Assembly (NCBI GenBank): GCA_002368175.1
Contig: AP018172.1
Span: 6,017,001-6,081,000 of the forward strand
Source: Calothrix sp. NIES-2098
GTDB lineage: Bacteria; Cyanobacteriota; Cyanobacteriia; Cyanobacteriales; Nostocaceae
Reading direction: 5' to 3'
DNA: 64,000 bases
Shown: piece by piece, positions 52,011 through 60,313 of the stretch
How the letters are laid out: the number at the start of each line of letters is the position of its first letter
Numbering within the stretch: the first letter of the stretch is position 1
Made by a program: the position numbers and the translations under genes
Notes under the pieces: generated by a model
What the model was told of the DNA's origin: nothing
Database searches by the model: none
What the model saw: only the letters and a program-made list of their open reading frames with translations

Positions 52011-52044
52011 TTTTTGTTCGTAACTCCTTTATGACTGCTATATG

Positions 52045-52319
52045 ACTTGCGGAAAACACCACAATGAGTGCGCGATTTACTGAAATAAGTAAATAATCAA
52101 CTATTTTGAGTAAGCAATAACCTATTTTACTTGCGGAAAACACCATAATGAGTGCTTGATTCACTGCAACAAGTAAGTCATAAGAAATTTTGAGTAGTTA
52201 ATAAGCCATTTTGTTTGCATAAAACGCCACAATGAGAAGGCGATAAGGTATTTTGAGTAAGTAATATACTGTTCTAAGTAATCAATAAGGCATTTTAAGC
52301 AGGCAATAAGGCATTTTGA
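52045..52319. repeat. 84-bp tandem repeat array
   Basis: Two full 84-base units (52045-52128, 52129-52212) begin ACTTGCGGAAAACACCA and contain TTTTGAGTA. A third unit from 52213 is internally deleted and continues as shorter ATAAGGTATTTTGAGTAAGT-type repeats up to the IS. The array continues as GTAAGTAAT on the other side of the IS. Confidence 0.75.
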
Positions 52320-52325
52320 GTAAGT

Positions 52326-53574
52326 TAGGACTTACGCAATTGGCACAAATAGCAGGCAGGGCAAAGCCCTGACACGCGACAATATAAATCAAACCAAGCA
52401 CATAAAAATACTTGGGCGCTTCAGTTGCTGAATTAAATAATTAGAAAGCAAGTTATGCTTGATTTGATAGATAGTTTTGCCAGTTCTATAGGCTAAATTC
52501 TTTAACCTAACCCAAACCAACATTGCACAAGCAATATGATTTCTTTGGAGTCTAGCTTTCCGACACTGGCAAGATTCAATGCCAGTTAGTTGTTTAATTT
52601 CCCTGTGAAACTCCTCTATTTTCCAACGAATTTTACACACCTGTTGTACAACATCCGTGGAACTTTGAGATAAATCGTTAGTGGCGACATAATCCGTTCT
52701 GTTGGTAGAAACAGTAACCCGGAATAGTTTCACTTTTTTATTAGCTGGGAATCCTTTAATTTTTATGATTTTACCACAGTCTAATTCTTCTTGGTTCCAT
52801 TCTAATAATTCAATCCGTTTATATTTTTCTTGACCAAATGTATCATCAACTAAACGATTATTTTTTAAAGGGCAATAATAAATTTTGTCTAAGCTATCAA
52901 TATATAGCATTAAACTGTGTACCGCATACCATGTATCCATCAAAACAGTATCAAATGGTAAAAGCTTATGATACACAAGGTTTTGGAGCATATCTTTCAC
53001 ATGGTCTATCTTGGTTTTCCCATCGACATCAGGATTAAAAATTCGATAATCTATGACCCAAAATCTTTGAAGTGTAGGGTTGACATACACGCAGCTAACT
53101 ACACCAATGCCTTTCAGGACACCATGCTCATTACCACTATATTGTCTTCTGACTATTTCTATTTCTTCAGAATACTTTTTATCTAAAACGCTATCATCAA
53201 ATATGATGTAACCATTTTCATCAGACTCAACGACCTCTTTCACGTTATCCCATAGTAAACGAGGTGTTAATTTTTCGGTTTTCAAATAATAGTTAATTGC
53301 GTCATGACTAATACTCTCTAAATGCTCTGCCAAATTGGTAATTGTATAATTAATTTGACTACTTAATAAATATTGGCAGTAATTAAGCTTAGTAAATCTC
53401 ATTACCCTTAGCGAAATTTATCTAATATAACCTCTACCTATTTTCTCACGAATATTTCGATAGTACTTCCAAGACAGCGACTTCTATTACGAAGGCAAAG
53501 CTTTCAAAATCAGATTTAATTAATACCTATGTACTATGAACTAACGATCGCATTGTGCCAGTTGCGTAAGTCCT
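52326..53574. mobile_element. Insertion sequence, IS4-like, with inverted repeats and target duplication
   Basis: The ends are near-perfect 22-bp inverted repeats (left 52327-52348, right 53553-53574, one mismatch) beginning AGGACTTACGCAA. The six bases GTAAGT flank it at 52320-52325 and 53575-53580 and are the probable target duplication. Inside is one transposase gene. The length of about 1.25 kb and intact ends indicate a complete, fairly recent insertion into the tandem repeat array. Another cyanobacterial IS or MITE may share these ends. Confidence 0.9.
52389..53402 (-). CDS. IS transposase (IS4/IS701-like DDE)
   Basis: A 337-residue transposase. Acidic residues of the DDE triad are visible in IIFDDSVLDK (first Asp), VLMDTWYAVH (second Asp) and KIEEFHREIKQLTG (Glu). 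The region around the third residue has the W-x-IE-x-FHREIK pattern of IS4-related families. It reads on the minus strand within the IS and appears full length. The exact family (IS4 versus IS701 group) needs a search. Confidence 0.9.
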   Translation of the reverse strand: MRFTKLNYCQYLLSSQINYTITNLAEHLESISHDAINYYLKTEKLTPRLLWDNVKEVVESDENGYIIFDDSVLDKKYSEEIEIVRRQYSGNEHGVLKGIGVVSCVYVNPTLQRFWVIDYRIFNPDVDGKTKIDHVKDMLQNLVYHKLLPFDTVLMDTWYAVHSLMLYIDSLDKIYYCPLKNNRLVDDTFGQEKYKRIELLEWNQEELDCGKIIKIKGFPANKKVKLFRVTVSTNRTDYVATNDLSQSSTDVVQQVCKIRWKIEEFHREIKQLTGIESCQCRKARLQRNHIACAMLVWVRLKNLAYRTGKTIYQIKHNLLSNYLIQQLKRPSIFMCLV

Positions 53575-53642
53575 GTAAGTAATCGGGTATTTTGTTGATT
53601 AAACTCTCTACTTAACCAAAATAGAATCAAGGCGTCAGGCTA

Positions 53643-54368
53643 ATGAGTAATGACTGGATCGGCTATAGCGATTTTATAGGATTGGCAGCATCTTATGGTT
53701 ATGCGATCGCTCTCCTTCTATTTGGTGAAGCGCTAGGTAGAGTATTTCATGTCCAGCCGAATCTTACTCGTAAGATTATCCATGTAGGTGCGGGAATGTG
53801 GGTATTTGGTATACTTCTGCTTTTTCACCGCTGGGAAATTGGGATCGTGCCTTTTGCTACGTTTATTGCAGTTAACTATTTACTCTATCGTTACCGAATT
53901 GTCGGTGCAATGGATACTGAGGATAGTTCACCAGGGACGGTCTATTTTGCGATTTCTGTAACACTCCTGTTTGCACTGCTGTGGCGACCTTCTGGCCCAG
54001 TAGATAATGTCCCTATTGCTGTAGCTGGAGTGATGGCTATGACTTGGGGAGACGCCCTAGCAGCATTAGTTGGGAGGCGTTTTGGTCAGCATAAATACCA
54101 AGTGGGAACTTCTGTCCGTTCTTGGGAGGGTTCAGTAACCATGTTTCTCGCAAGTACGACAGCGATTTTTTTGGTGTTACTTTTACTACCTGATTCGTTA
54201 CTGAGTCCGTTAGCAATAGCTTATGGAGTTAATAAAGCTTTATTGGCTGCTGTTGTTAGTGGGACTTTGGCGACGCTAGCTGAGGGAGTTTCACCTCATG
54301 GAACAGATAACCTCAGCGTTCCCTTGGTGACAGCAGCAGTAGTATGGATTTTAATTAATAATTCGTAA
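53643..54368 (+). CDS. Phytol/polyprenol kinase-like membrane protein
   Basis: A 241-residue protein with six or seven hydrophobic helices. The motif RKIIHVGAGMWVFGI, the GDALAALVGRRFG loop and the ending EGVSPHGTDNLSVPL match the dolichol/phytol kinase (SEC59/VTE5-like) family. In cyanobacteria such enzymes salvage phytol from chlorophyll breakdown for tocopherol synthesis. The exact substrate is inferred. It lies immediately downstream of the IS. Confidence 0.85.
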   Translation: MSNDWIGYSDFIGLAASYGYAIALLLFGEALGRVFHVQPNLTRKIIHVGAGMWVFGILLLFHRWEIGIVPFATFIAVNYLLYRYRIVGAMDTEDSSPGTVYFAISVTLLFALLWRPSGPVDNVPIAVAGVMAMTWGDALAALVGRRFGQHKYQVGTSVRSWEGSVTMFLASTTAIFLVLLLLPDSLLSPLAIAYGVNKALLAAVVSGTLATLAEGVSPHGTDNLSVPLVTAAVVWILINNS

Positions 54369-54383
54369 TTTGTAATTAGATGT

Positions 54384-55856
54384 TTATATATTCCAATTGC
54401 GGCGGAACTGGAAGAAACTTTCTAGAAATTCTTGTCTAGAAAGGTTGCTATTCAATTTTTGTTTATGCCACTCTCTGAAAGATTTTTCTAAAATTTCTGA
54501 GAAACTAGGATATACAGGAGATAAGTTTTCTAGCTGTTGTATTTTAAGATTTTGGGACATTGCCAAAGCAATAAAATTAATTAATTCTCCTGCGGATTCG
54601 CCAAATATCTCGGCTCCTAAGATTTCGCCATTACGTAACAATATTAATTTACAAATGCCTGTAGTCTCGCTACGAATTTGGGCTGCTGCTACTGTTTTAA
54701 AATATTGTCGCACTACTAAAACTTCATGACGATTATACTTGCGCTTGGCCTTGTTTTCTGTAAGACCTACTTGCGCTAACATTGGCTGAGAAAATATTGC
54801 TAAAGGTATGCACCGATAATTAACTCGCGACTTTGAAAAAAAGAGGGCATTGTTTAACGCTATTCTCGCTTCATAATTAGCGACATTGGCAAAGTCATAG
54901 CCACCAATCACATCACCACAAGCATAAATGCGAGGATTAGTGGTTTGTAATTTCTCATTCACCACTAGATGACGCCGATACCATTTCACGTCTACTGCTG
55001 CTAAATTTAGGGATTCAACCTTAGGCTGCTGTCCAGTTGCTACTAAAATTTCATCGGTTTCAATGGCTTTATCTCCTGCTTGAATCCACTTTTTATCTTC
55101 AATTCGCATCACCTGGGTGACTGGTGTTTGAGTGATAACACGCACGCCATCAACTTCTAATTGTGCCTGAAGTAACTGGGATATTTCTGGATCGAGATCG
55201 GGTAATATTTGGGGACGCTTAACGATGAGTGTCACATGGCAACCTAAGCGTGCTAAGGTTTGAGCTATTTCTATGCTTTGAGGAACGCCACCAAGAATTA
55301 CCCAATTTTTAGGTAATTTTGGAGTGGGGTTTCCTTGCCCGGACAAGAGGAATTGCCAAATATTTGATAGGGTAAGGTAGCCTGTGGCTGATAATCCATC
55401 GATGTCGGGAATGGTAGGACGCGAACTACTAGCTAGCAAATAGTTACGTGCCCGTAGTCGGCGATCGCTAACGGCAAATGCTAAATGGGGTGAAGCTTGA
55501 AATTGACCGCTGTCAAAAATGACATCCACTCCTAAAGCGGCTAGGTTAGCGGCAGAATGCTGTGCTTCCACATTGGAGGCAACGCCTTGAGCATATTGCA
55601 TCGCCTCTGGCAATACTACAGATATGGGAGATTTGCCTGGGGTTTCAACCTGTGAGGCATGAATATTTAGACCAACTACATCGCGTAGATGCTGCGCTAG
55701 GTTGCTGATTTCGCTAATCGCATGGTGATATAGAAACCCATAGTTAATTTTGGGTTCCACCAAGGCAACTTTAGCTCCTAATTGGGTTGCTACTAAGGCT
55801 GCGTAGCGTCCAGCAAGACTGCCACCAATAATCACAACATCGTAGTCAATGGTCAT
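54384..55856 (-). CDS. FAD-dependent pyridine nucleotide-disulfide oxidoreductase family protein lacking redox cysteines
   Basis: A 490-residue flavoprotein. The FAD Rossmann motif VVIIGGSLAGRYAAL is at the N-terminus and the NAD(P) motif VILGGVPQSIEIAQTL near residue 190. A second FAD motif, IYACGDVIGG, lies near residue 310. The family CxxxxC redox centre, normally about residues 40-50, is missing: the region reads EPKINYGFLYHHAISEI. The C-terminal HPTxSE is YPSFSE, so the catalytic His is gone too. It is probably a reductase or electron carrier with a different reaction. It is not a typical lipoamide dehydrogenase. Confidence 0.87.
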   Translation of the reverse strand: MTIDYDVVIIGGSLAGRYAALVATQLGAKVALVEPKINYGFLYHHAISEISNLAQHLRDVVGLNIHASQVETPGKSPISVVLPEAMQYAQGVASNVEAQHSAANLAALGVDVIFDSGQFQASPHLAFAVSDRRLRARNYLLASSSRPTIPDIDGLSATGYLTLSNIWQFLLSGQGNPTPKLPKNWVILGGVPQSIEIAQTLARLGCHVTLIVKRPQILPDLDPEISQLLQAQLEVDGVRVITQTPVTQVMRIEDKKWIQAGDKAIETDEILVATGQQPKVESLNLAAVDVKWYRRHLVVNEKLQTTNPRIYACGDVIGGYDFANVANYEARIALNNALFFSKSRVNYRCIPLAIFSQPMLAQVGLTENKAKRKYNRHEVLVVRQYFKTVAAAQIRSETTGICKLILLRNGEILGAEIFGESAGELINFIALAMSQNLKIQQLENLSPVYPSFSEILEKSFREWHKQKLNSNLSRQEFLESFFQFRRNWNI

Positions 55857-55952
55857 TTGTCATTGGTCAATGGTTATTGGTCATTGTTCATCAGTTAGCG
55901 GCCAATAAAAAATCAAACATAAATTGGCCGCTAACGAGTGACACAAAACTTA

Positions 55953-57023
55953 TCAATCAGCACTTATCACTGAGTGTAGCGCTGTGAGTAAGCTTTGGTT
56001 GTCTGCTTGAGTACGTACAGCAACCCGGAAAAAGCGATCGCCTAGTTCTTTAAAACTCAGGCAATCGCGAATTAAAATCTGGTGGTGCGTCAGTAATTGC
56101 TGCTGCAACTGCAAAATAGACTGTTTTGACTCTACCAGTAAAAAGTTAGCAGCGCTGTTTTCTGGTTTTAATCCTGGAATTGCCGCCAACCCCTGAAGGA
56201 GTTGAGTTCTTGCAGGTGGTAGCCATAACCAGGTTTGCTCTTGAAATTCCCTATCTTGAAGTGCAGCTATCGCCGCCGCTGATGCCAACGTATTGACAGG
56301 CCAGGGGTCGCGCCACAACTGCCATCTAGATAGGCGGTCAGGATGAGCGATCGCATATCCCAGTCTCAGACCAGGCAGACTGTAAAATTTTGTAAGCGAT
56401 CGCAACACTACTAAATTGTCATATTCCTGCACTAGCGAAATCAGACTTTGTTCCTCATCGGGAGGCAAAAAGTCCATAAACGCTTCATCTACCACTACCA
56501 AGGCAAATCGATCCAGGTAGGGGAGAATCGATTCCCGTAAAAAAAGTTTTCCTGTTGGGTTATGGGGATTGTTTAGGAGTAGCCCTGACTTCTTTAACTT
56601 TTGTGCATTGTCAAGGAAAGATGACAAATTACCCAATTCCAAATCAACAGGAAACTCCAGTAATTGAGCGTTATACGCCGAGAGAGTCCGGTAGTAGTCG
56701 CCAAAGGCTGGAGTAATTACAACTGTTGCGGCTAATTCTGCTAATTCCCGACCAACTAAAGTAAGTAATTCTGCTGAACCATTGCCCGGCAGAATCCACT
56801 CAAACGGCAGTTGATGGAAGTGACTGAGAGCGAGCCTCAGTTCACTGTAATTAGGATCTGGATAGTGCCTAAGATTACCGATTTGGGATTGAATAGCCGC
56901 GATCGCGCTATTCGGTGGCCCCAAAGGGCTAATACTGGCAGAAAAATCCAGAATAGCAGCAGGGGGACAGCCAGCCAGTGCTGCTGCCCAAGCTAAATTG
57001 CCCCCGTGTGCTCTTTGCCGCAT
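55953..57023 (-). CDS. cobD: PLP-dependent aminotransferase, CobD/CobC-like (threonine-phosphate decarboxylase)
   Basis: From the ATG at 57021-57023 the protein has 356 residues. It starts MRQRAHGGNLAWAAALAGCPP and has fold-type I motifs: PGNGSAELL, LNNPHNPTGKL, VVDEAFMDFL and the PLP lysine in LRSLTKFYSLPGLRLGYA. The HGGN opening is characteristic of L-threonine-O-3-phosphate decarboxylase, used in the aminopropanol arm of cobalamin synthesis. Histidinol-phosphate aminotransferase is the nearest alternative, but the HGGN start favours CobD/CobC. No cobalamin riboswitch is seen. Confidence 0.85.
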   Translation of the reverse strand: MRQRAHGGNLAWAAALAGCPPAAILDFSASISPLGPPNSAIAAIQSQIGNLRHYPDPNYSELRLALSHFHQLPFEWILPGNGSAELLTLVGRELAELAATVVITPAFGDYYRTLSAYNAQLLEFPVDLELGNLSSFLDNAQKLKKSGLLLNNPHNPTGKLFLRESILPYLDRFALVVVDEAFMDFLPPDEEQSLISLVQEYDNLVVLRSLTKFYSLPGLRLGYAIAHPDRLSRWQLWRDPWPVNTLASAAAIAALQDREFQEQTWLWLPPARTQLLQGLAAIPGLKPENSAANFLLVESKQSILQLQQQLLTHHQILIRDCLSFKELGDRFFRVAVRTQADNQSLLTALHSVISAD

Positions 57024-57049
57024 CAAATCAAGGTTCCTAAAAGCAGAAC

Positions 57050-57334
57050 CTACGATTTTGGGGGTGCAACCTTCTCCCTAAACAACTTACCAGCAGAGAA
57101 CGCAGGAACCTTGGTAGCAGGAATTTCCATCTTCTCATTGGTTTTGGGGTTACGACCTTCACGGGCTTTACGTTCCCGTGATTCAAAAGAACCAAATCCT
57201 ACCAGCGTTACCTTATCGCCAGAGGAAACAGCTTCAATGATCGTTTCCAAAGCCGCAGTCAGAACAGCGTCTGCTTGCTTTTTGGTTACACTAGCCTTTT
57301 CAGCTACAGCATCAACTAATTCGCCTTTGTTCAT
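57050..57334 (-). CDS. hup: HU-family DNA-binding protein
   Basis: From the ATG at 57332-57334 the protein has 94 residues. AAGGAG six bases upstream fixes this start rather than a longer frame of 125 codons. The motifs MNKGELVDAVAEKASVTKKQ, VTLVGFGSFESRERKAREGRNP and IPATKVPAFSAGKLFRE match HU. It bends and compacts DNA. It is followed by the cobD-like gene on the same strand after 26 bases. Confidence 0.95.
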   Translation of the reverse strand: MNKGELVDAVAEKASVTKKQADAVLTAALETIIEAVSSGDKVTLVGFGSFESRERKAREGRNPKTNEKMEIPATKVPAFSAGKLFREKVAPPKS

Positions 57335-57623
57335 ATCAAACTCCTTGAGGTTTACTTGAGATCCGTTCATAGATGCACCCTGATACATCCTTACGGAAAT
57401 CTCTGTTGGCTTCAATACAAAAGTCATCCTTTGGGAGCATTTTTACTCAAAATGGCTGCAAATCCCATTGGCTCGACTTTTCAATGAATCATTCTAAGGT
57501 GTAGTAGCCTGATGTGAACATATGAAACCATTAATTTATATAGATTTCAGGATTTTTTGTGTTTTTGGGGTGATTGTTTCCCTCGAAACCACCCCATTAG
57601 TAGGAAAAAGTACTTAGTAAAAA

Positions 57624-57647
57624 CCCCTGTTGCGAGGGGAACAGGGG
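57624..57647 (-). terminator. Intrinsic terminator of the lumenal pentapeptide gene
   Basis: A perfect 8-bp stem CCCCTGTT / AACAGGGG with an 8-base loop, followed on the minus strand by five T residues. Confidence 0.75.
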
Positions 57648-57650
57648 GGA

Positions 57651-57685
57651 TGAGGGAGTGTGGGGAGTGTGGGGAGTGTGGGGAG
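57651..57685. repeat. (GTGTGGGGAG)n tandem repeat
   Basis: Three to four units of GGAGTGTGGG. The same repeat appears at 60101-60127 and, in reverse, at 41571-41613. Confidence 0.65.
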
Positions 57686-57753
57686 ACAAGGAGGAAGTTT
57701 TGTCTTGTCTTTCCTTCTGCCTCCTGCCTTCTGCCCTCTGCCTTTATAATTTC

Positions 57754-58248
57754 TTACTTACAACCTAAAGATTCGCGGGTATCTACGCCAGTTTTAGGAT
57801 TAACGCCCGTGGCTTTTGCGCAAAGTTTCTTAACCTGCGGCCCGTCTAAGACGGCATTGGTAAAATCTGCGCCTGTGATGTCAACATCATCAAAGGTGGA
57901 ACGCAACATCATGGCATCTGTGAAGATAGCATCGCTTAAATTAGCACCCCTAAACTTTGCTAAATAGGCGATGCCATTACTAAAATCGACACCGTGTAGA
58001 TTAACTCCCTGCAAAACCGTACCGTTAAACACGCCACCGCGGAGGTCAGCATTACTAAAATTAGCGTTTTCTAAATTAACATTGGTAAATTCAGTGCCGA
58101 TGAGATTTTGACCAGAGTAATCTTTACCTTTAAGTTCGTCGCCAGCAGAACGGGTAATACTGGAAGAACTTGCAGCTTGCGCCGATAAGGGGAACAAAAA
58201 AAGAACCATAGCTAAGACAAAGCTAGCTAGCAGTTTTCCATACTTCAT
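57754..58248 (-). CDS. Exported pentapeptide-repeat protein
   Basis: A 164-residue protein with a clear signal peptide (KLLASFVLAMVLFLFPLSAQA, cleavage after AQA near residue 25). Pentapeptide repeats follow (NLIGTEFTNVNLENANFSNADL). The end is KLCAKATGVNPKTGVDTRESLGC, with two cysteines that could pair. The end resembles the pentapeptide proteins of the thylakoid lumen. Function unproven. Confidence 0.85.
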   Translation of the reverse strand: MKYGKLLASFVLAMVLFLFPLSAQAASSSSITRSAGDELKGKDYSGQNLIGTEFTNVNLENANFSNADLRGGVFNGTVLQGVNLHGVDFSNGIAYLAKFRGANLSDAIFTDAMMLRSTFDDVDITGADFTNAVLDGPQVKKLCAKATGVNPKTGVDTRESLGCK

Positions 58249-58396
58249 AATTTTTTCTTAATAAATCTCAACACTTCTGTCATTAATTATTAAACCTCAC
58301 TGGCTTGGAAATAGGGCATTGGCATTTCTCCCTTCCCCACACTCCCTCATCTCGTAGGATAGATGTTGAAGTGCGATCGCAAAAGCAAAAATAGCT

Positions 58397-59536
58397 GTGG
58401 CTAATCAAGAATCAGAAATCGCCCAATCTTTGGTGCGAACTCCTTTATATCAAATAGCTGTAGAACTCAGGGCACGCCTCACCAGCTTTGGTGGTTGGGA
58501 AATGCCTGTGCAGTTTATTGGTATTGGCAAGGAACATGAAGCTGTGAGAAATGCAGCAGGAATGTTCGATATTTCCCACATGGGTAAATTTACTCTCCAA
58601 GGTCAAAACCCGATCTCTCAGCTTCAGGTTTTAGTTCCCTCCGATTTAAACCGTTTAAAACCCGGTCAAGCACAATACACAGTATTGCTAAATCCTCAGG
58701 GCGGAATTATTGACGACATTATTGTTTATTACCAAGGTGAAGACAGCACTGGTAATCAACAAGTAGCGATTATTGTCAATGCCGCAACCACAGCTAAAGA
58801 TAAAGCTTGGTTATTGCAACACCTTGACCTAAATACAGTTGAATTTCAAGATTTATCAAAAGACAAAGTTTTAATTGCCGTACAAGGGCCAAAAGCCATT
58901 AATTATCTCCAGCCTTTTGTAGAAGCAGATTTACAACCAATTAAAGCGTTTGGTCATCTCCAAGCGCCAGTACTAGGAAAAACAGGCCTCCTCGCCCGCA
59001 CAGGTTACACTGGCGAAGATGGATTTGAGGTGATGGTAGATCCAGAGGTAGGCGTAGAATTATGGCAACGTCTTTATGATGCTGGTGTAATTCCCTGCGG
59101 TCTGGGTGCTAGAGATACCCTCAGATTAGAAGCAGCAATGGCACTTTACGGTCAAGATATCGACGACAGCACTACCCCCTTAGAAGCGGGTTTAGGTTGG
59201 CTAGTTCATTTAGATACCAAAGGTGATTTTATTGGGCGTGCAGTTTTAGAACAGCAAAAAGCCGAGGGATTGCAGCGTCGGCTAGTAGGTTTGCAAATGC
59301 CAGGCAGAAATATTGCCCGTCACGGGTATCAAGTATTATCTTCAGGTAAAGTAGTAGGAGAAGTTACCAGCGGTACACTATCACCTACTCTCGGTTATCC
59401 TATTGCCTTAGCTTACGTCCCTTCTGGACTAGCCTCTGTTGGTCAGCAACTAGAAGTGGAAATTCGCGGTAAAGCTTACCAAACATCCGTCGTTAAACGA
59501 CCTTTTTATCGCTCAAAGAATCGAGTAACTAACTAA
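58397..59536 (+). CDS. gcvT: Glycine cleavage T protein (aminomethyltransferase)
   Basis: A 379-residue protein starting at GTG. Motifs include FGGWEMPVQF, MFDISHMGKF, LLARTGYTGEDGFEV and CGLGARDTLRLEAAMALYG, all typical of GcvT. It transfers the methylene group from H-protein to tetrahydrofolate in glycine decarboxylation and photorespiration. gcvH and gcvP follow on the same strand with gaps of about 155 and 230 bases. Confidence 0.97.
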   Translation: MANQESEIAQSLVRTPLYQIAVELRARLTSFGGWEMPVQFIGIGKEHEAVRNAAGMFDISHMGKFTLQGQNPISQLQVLVPSDLNRLKPGQAQYTVLLNPQGGIIDDIIVYYQGEDSTGNQQVAIIVNAATTAKDKAWLLQHLDLNTVEFQDLSKDKVLIAVQGPKAINYLQPFVEADLQPIKAFGHLQAPVLGKTGLLARTGYTGEDGFEVMVDPEVGVELWQRLYDAGVIPCGLGARDTLRLEAAMALYGQDIDDSTTPLEAGLGWLVHLDTKGDFIGRAVLEQQKAEGLQRRLVGLQMPGRNIARHGYQVLSSGKVVGEVTSGTLSPTLGYPIALAYVPSGLASVGQQLEVEIRGKAYQTSVVKRPFYRSKNRVTN

Positions 59537-59692
59537 GGTCAATAGTCAGCAGTCAACAGTAAATGGACTCTGGACTTTTGACAACCCCTTGATTTATTGT
59601 GCCGATTAATTAATCTACAGTATGGTTAATTACCAGATGTGCCTTGGATAAATCTTGAGGCAGTAACTTTTTGATGTGGAGAGGAAAATAAT

Positions 59693-60082
59693 ATGTCTTT
59701 TGAATATCCTCAGGATTTGAAATACCTGGATACTCATGAATATGTGCGCATAGAAGGTGAAATTGCGACCATTGGCATTACTGAGTTTGCTGTCGATCAA
59801 TTAGGTGATGTTGTATTTTTGGAATTGCCAGAAGTTGGCGATGCTATTACTAAAGGTGATACCTTTGGCTCGATTGAATCAGTAAAAGCTGTTGAAGACT
59901 TGAATTCGCCCGTCACCGGTACAGTTATTGAACGCAATGAGGAATTAATTGAGTCTCCAGAACAAGTAGCAGAAGACCCATACGGCGAAGCGTGGTTCCT
60001 CAAAGTTCGCGTCAATGACCCCGATGAAATCGAGGATGCCTTGAGTGCAGACGAGTATCGCGCCCAGGTGGAAGGGGAGTAG
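59693..60082 (+). CDS. gcvH: Glycine cleavage H protein
   Basis: A 129-residue lipoyl carrier protein. The lipoylated lysine lies in GSIESVKAVEDLNSPVTG. The HEYVRIEGEIATIGIT start and the acidic tail are as in GcvH. It shuttles aminomethyl and hydrogen between GcvP, GcvT and the L protein. A GGAGAGGA-type ribosome-binding site precedes the ATG. Confidence 0.97.
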   Translation: MSFEYPQDLKYLDTHEYVRIEGEIATIGITEFAVDQLGDVVFLELPEVGDAITKGDTFGSIESVKAVEDLNSPVTGTVIERNEELIESPEQVAEDPYGEAWFLKVRVNDPDEIEDALSADEYRAQVEGE

Positions 60083-60100
60083 AAAGCAGAGGGGCAGGGG

Positions 60101-60127
60101 GATGAGGGAGTGTGGGGAGTGTGGGGA
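60101..60127. repeat. (GTGTGGGGAG)n repeat, second copy
   Basis: Two units of GGAGTGTGGGGAGTGTGGGG after gcvH, as at 57651 and, reversed, at 41571. Confidence 0.6.
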
Positions 60128-60172
60128 AAGAAGGGGGAAATAAGTAATAACCAATGACTAATGACCCTTGAC

Positions 60173-60230
60173 CCTTGAACGCCAGTTCACTCAACGGAGG
60201 GAACCTCCGCACGTGACTGGCTCCTCTTGA
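60173..60230. repeat. Dispersed palindromic repeat, copy 2
   Basis: Same ends as 40273-40335 (CTTGAACGCCAGTT and ACTGGCTCCTCTTG) with a different interior containing GGAGG-N4-CCTCC. It lies between gcvH and gcvP. Confidence 0.7.
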
Positions 60231-60313
60231 CAAATGCCTGATGCCCCATTTCCCATGCCCAATACCTTATATTTATTGCAAAATATTAAATAGTTCCATC
60301 GGGAGAGCAATTT

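Larger units (their letters stand above)
57335..57753. other. Intergenic region
   Basis: Between the hup start and the end of the lumenal pentapeptide gene. No gene is supported. It holds the (GTGTGGGGAG)n repeat at 57651-57685 and a terminator hairpin at 57624-57647. The hup promoter should lie near 57340-57450. Confidence 0.55.
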
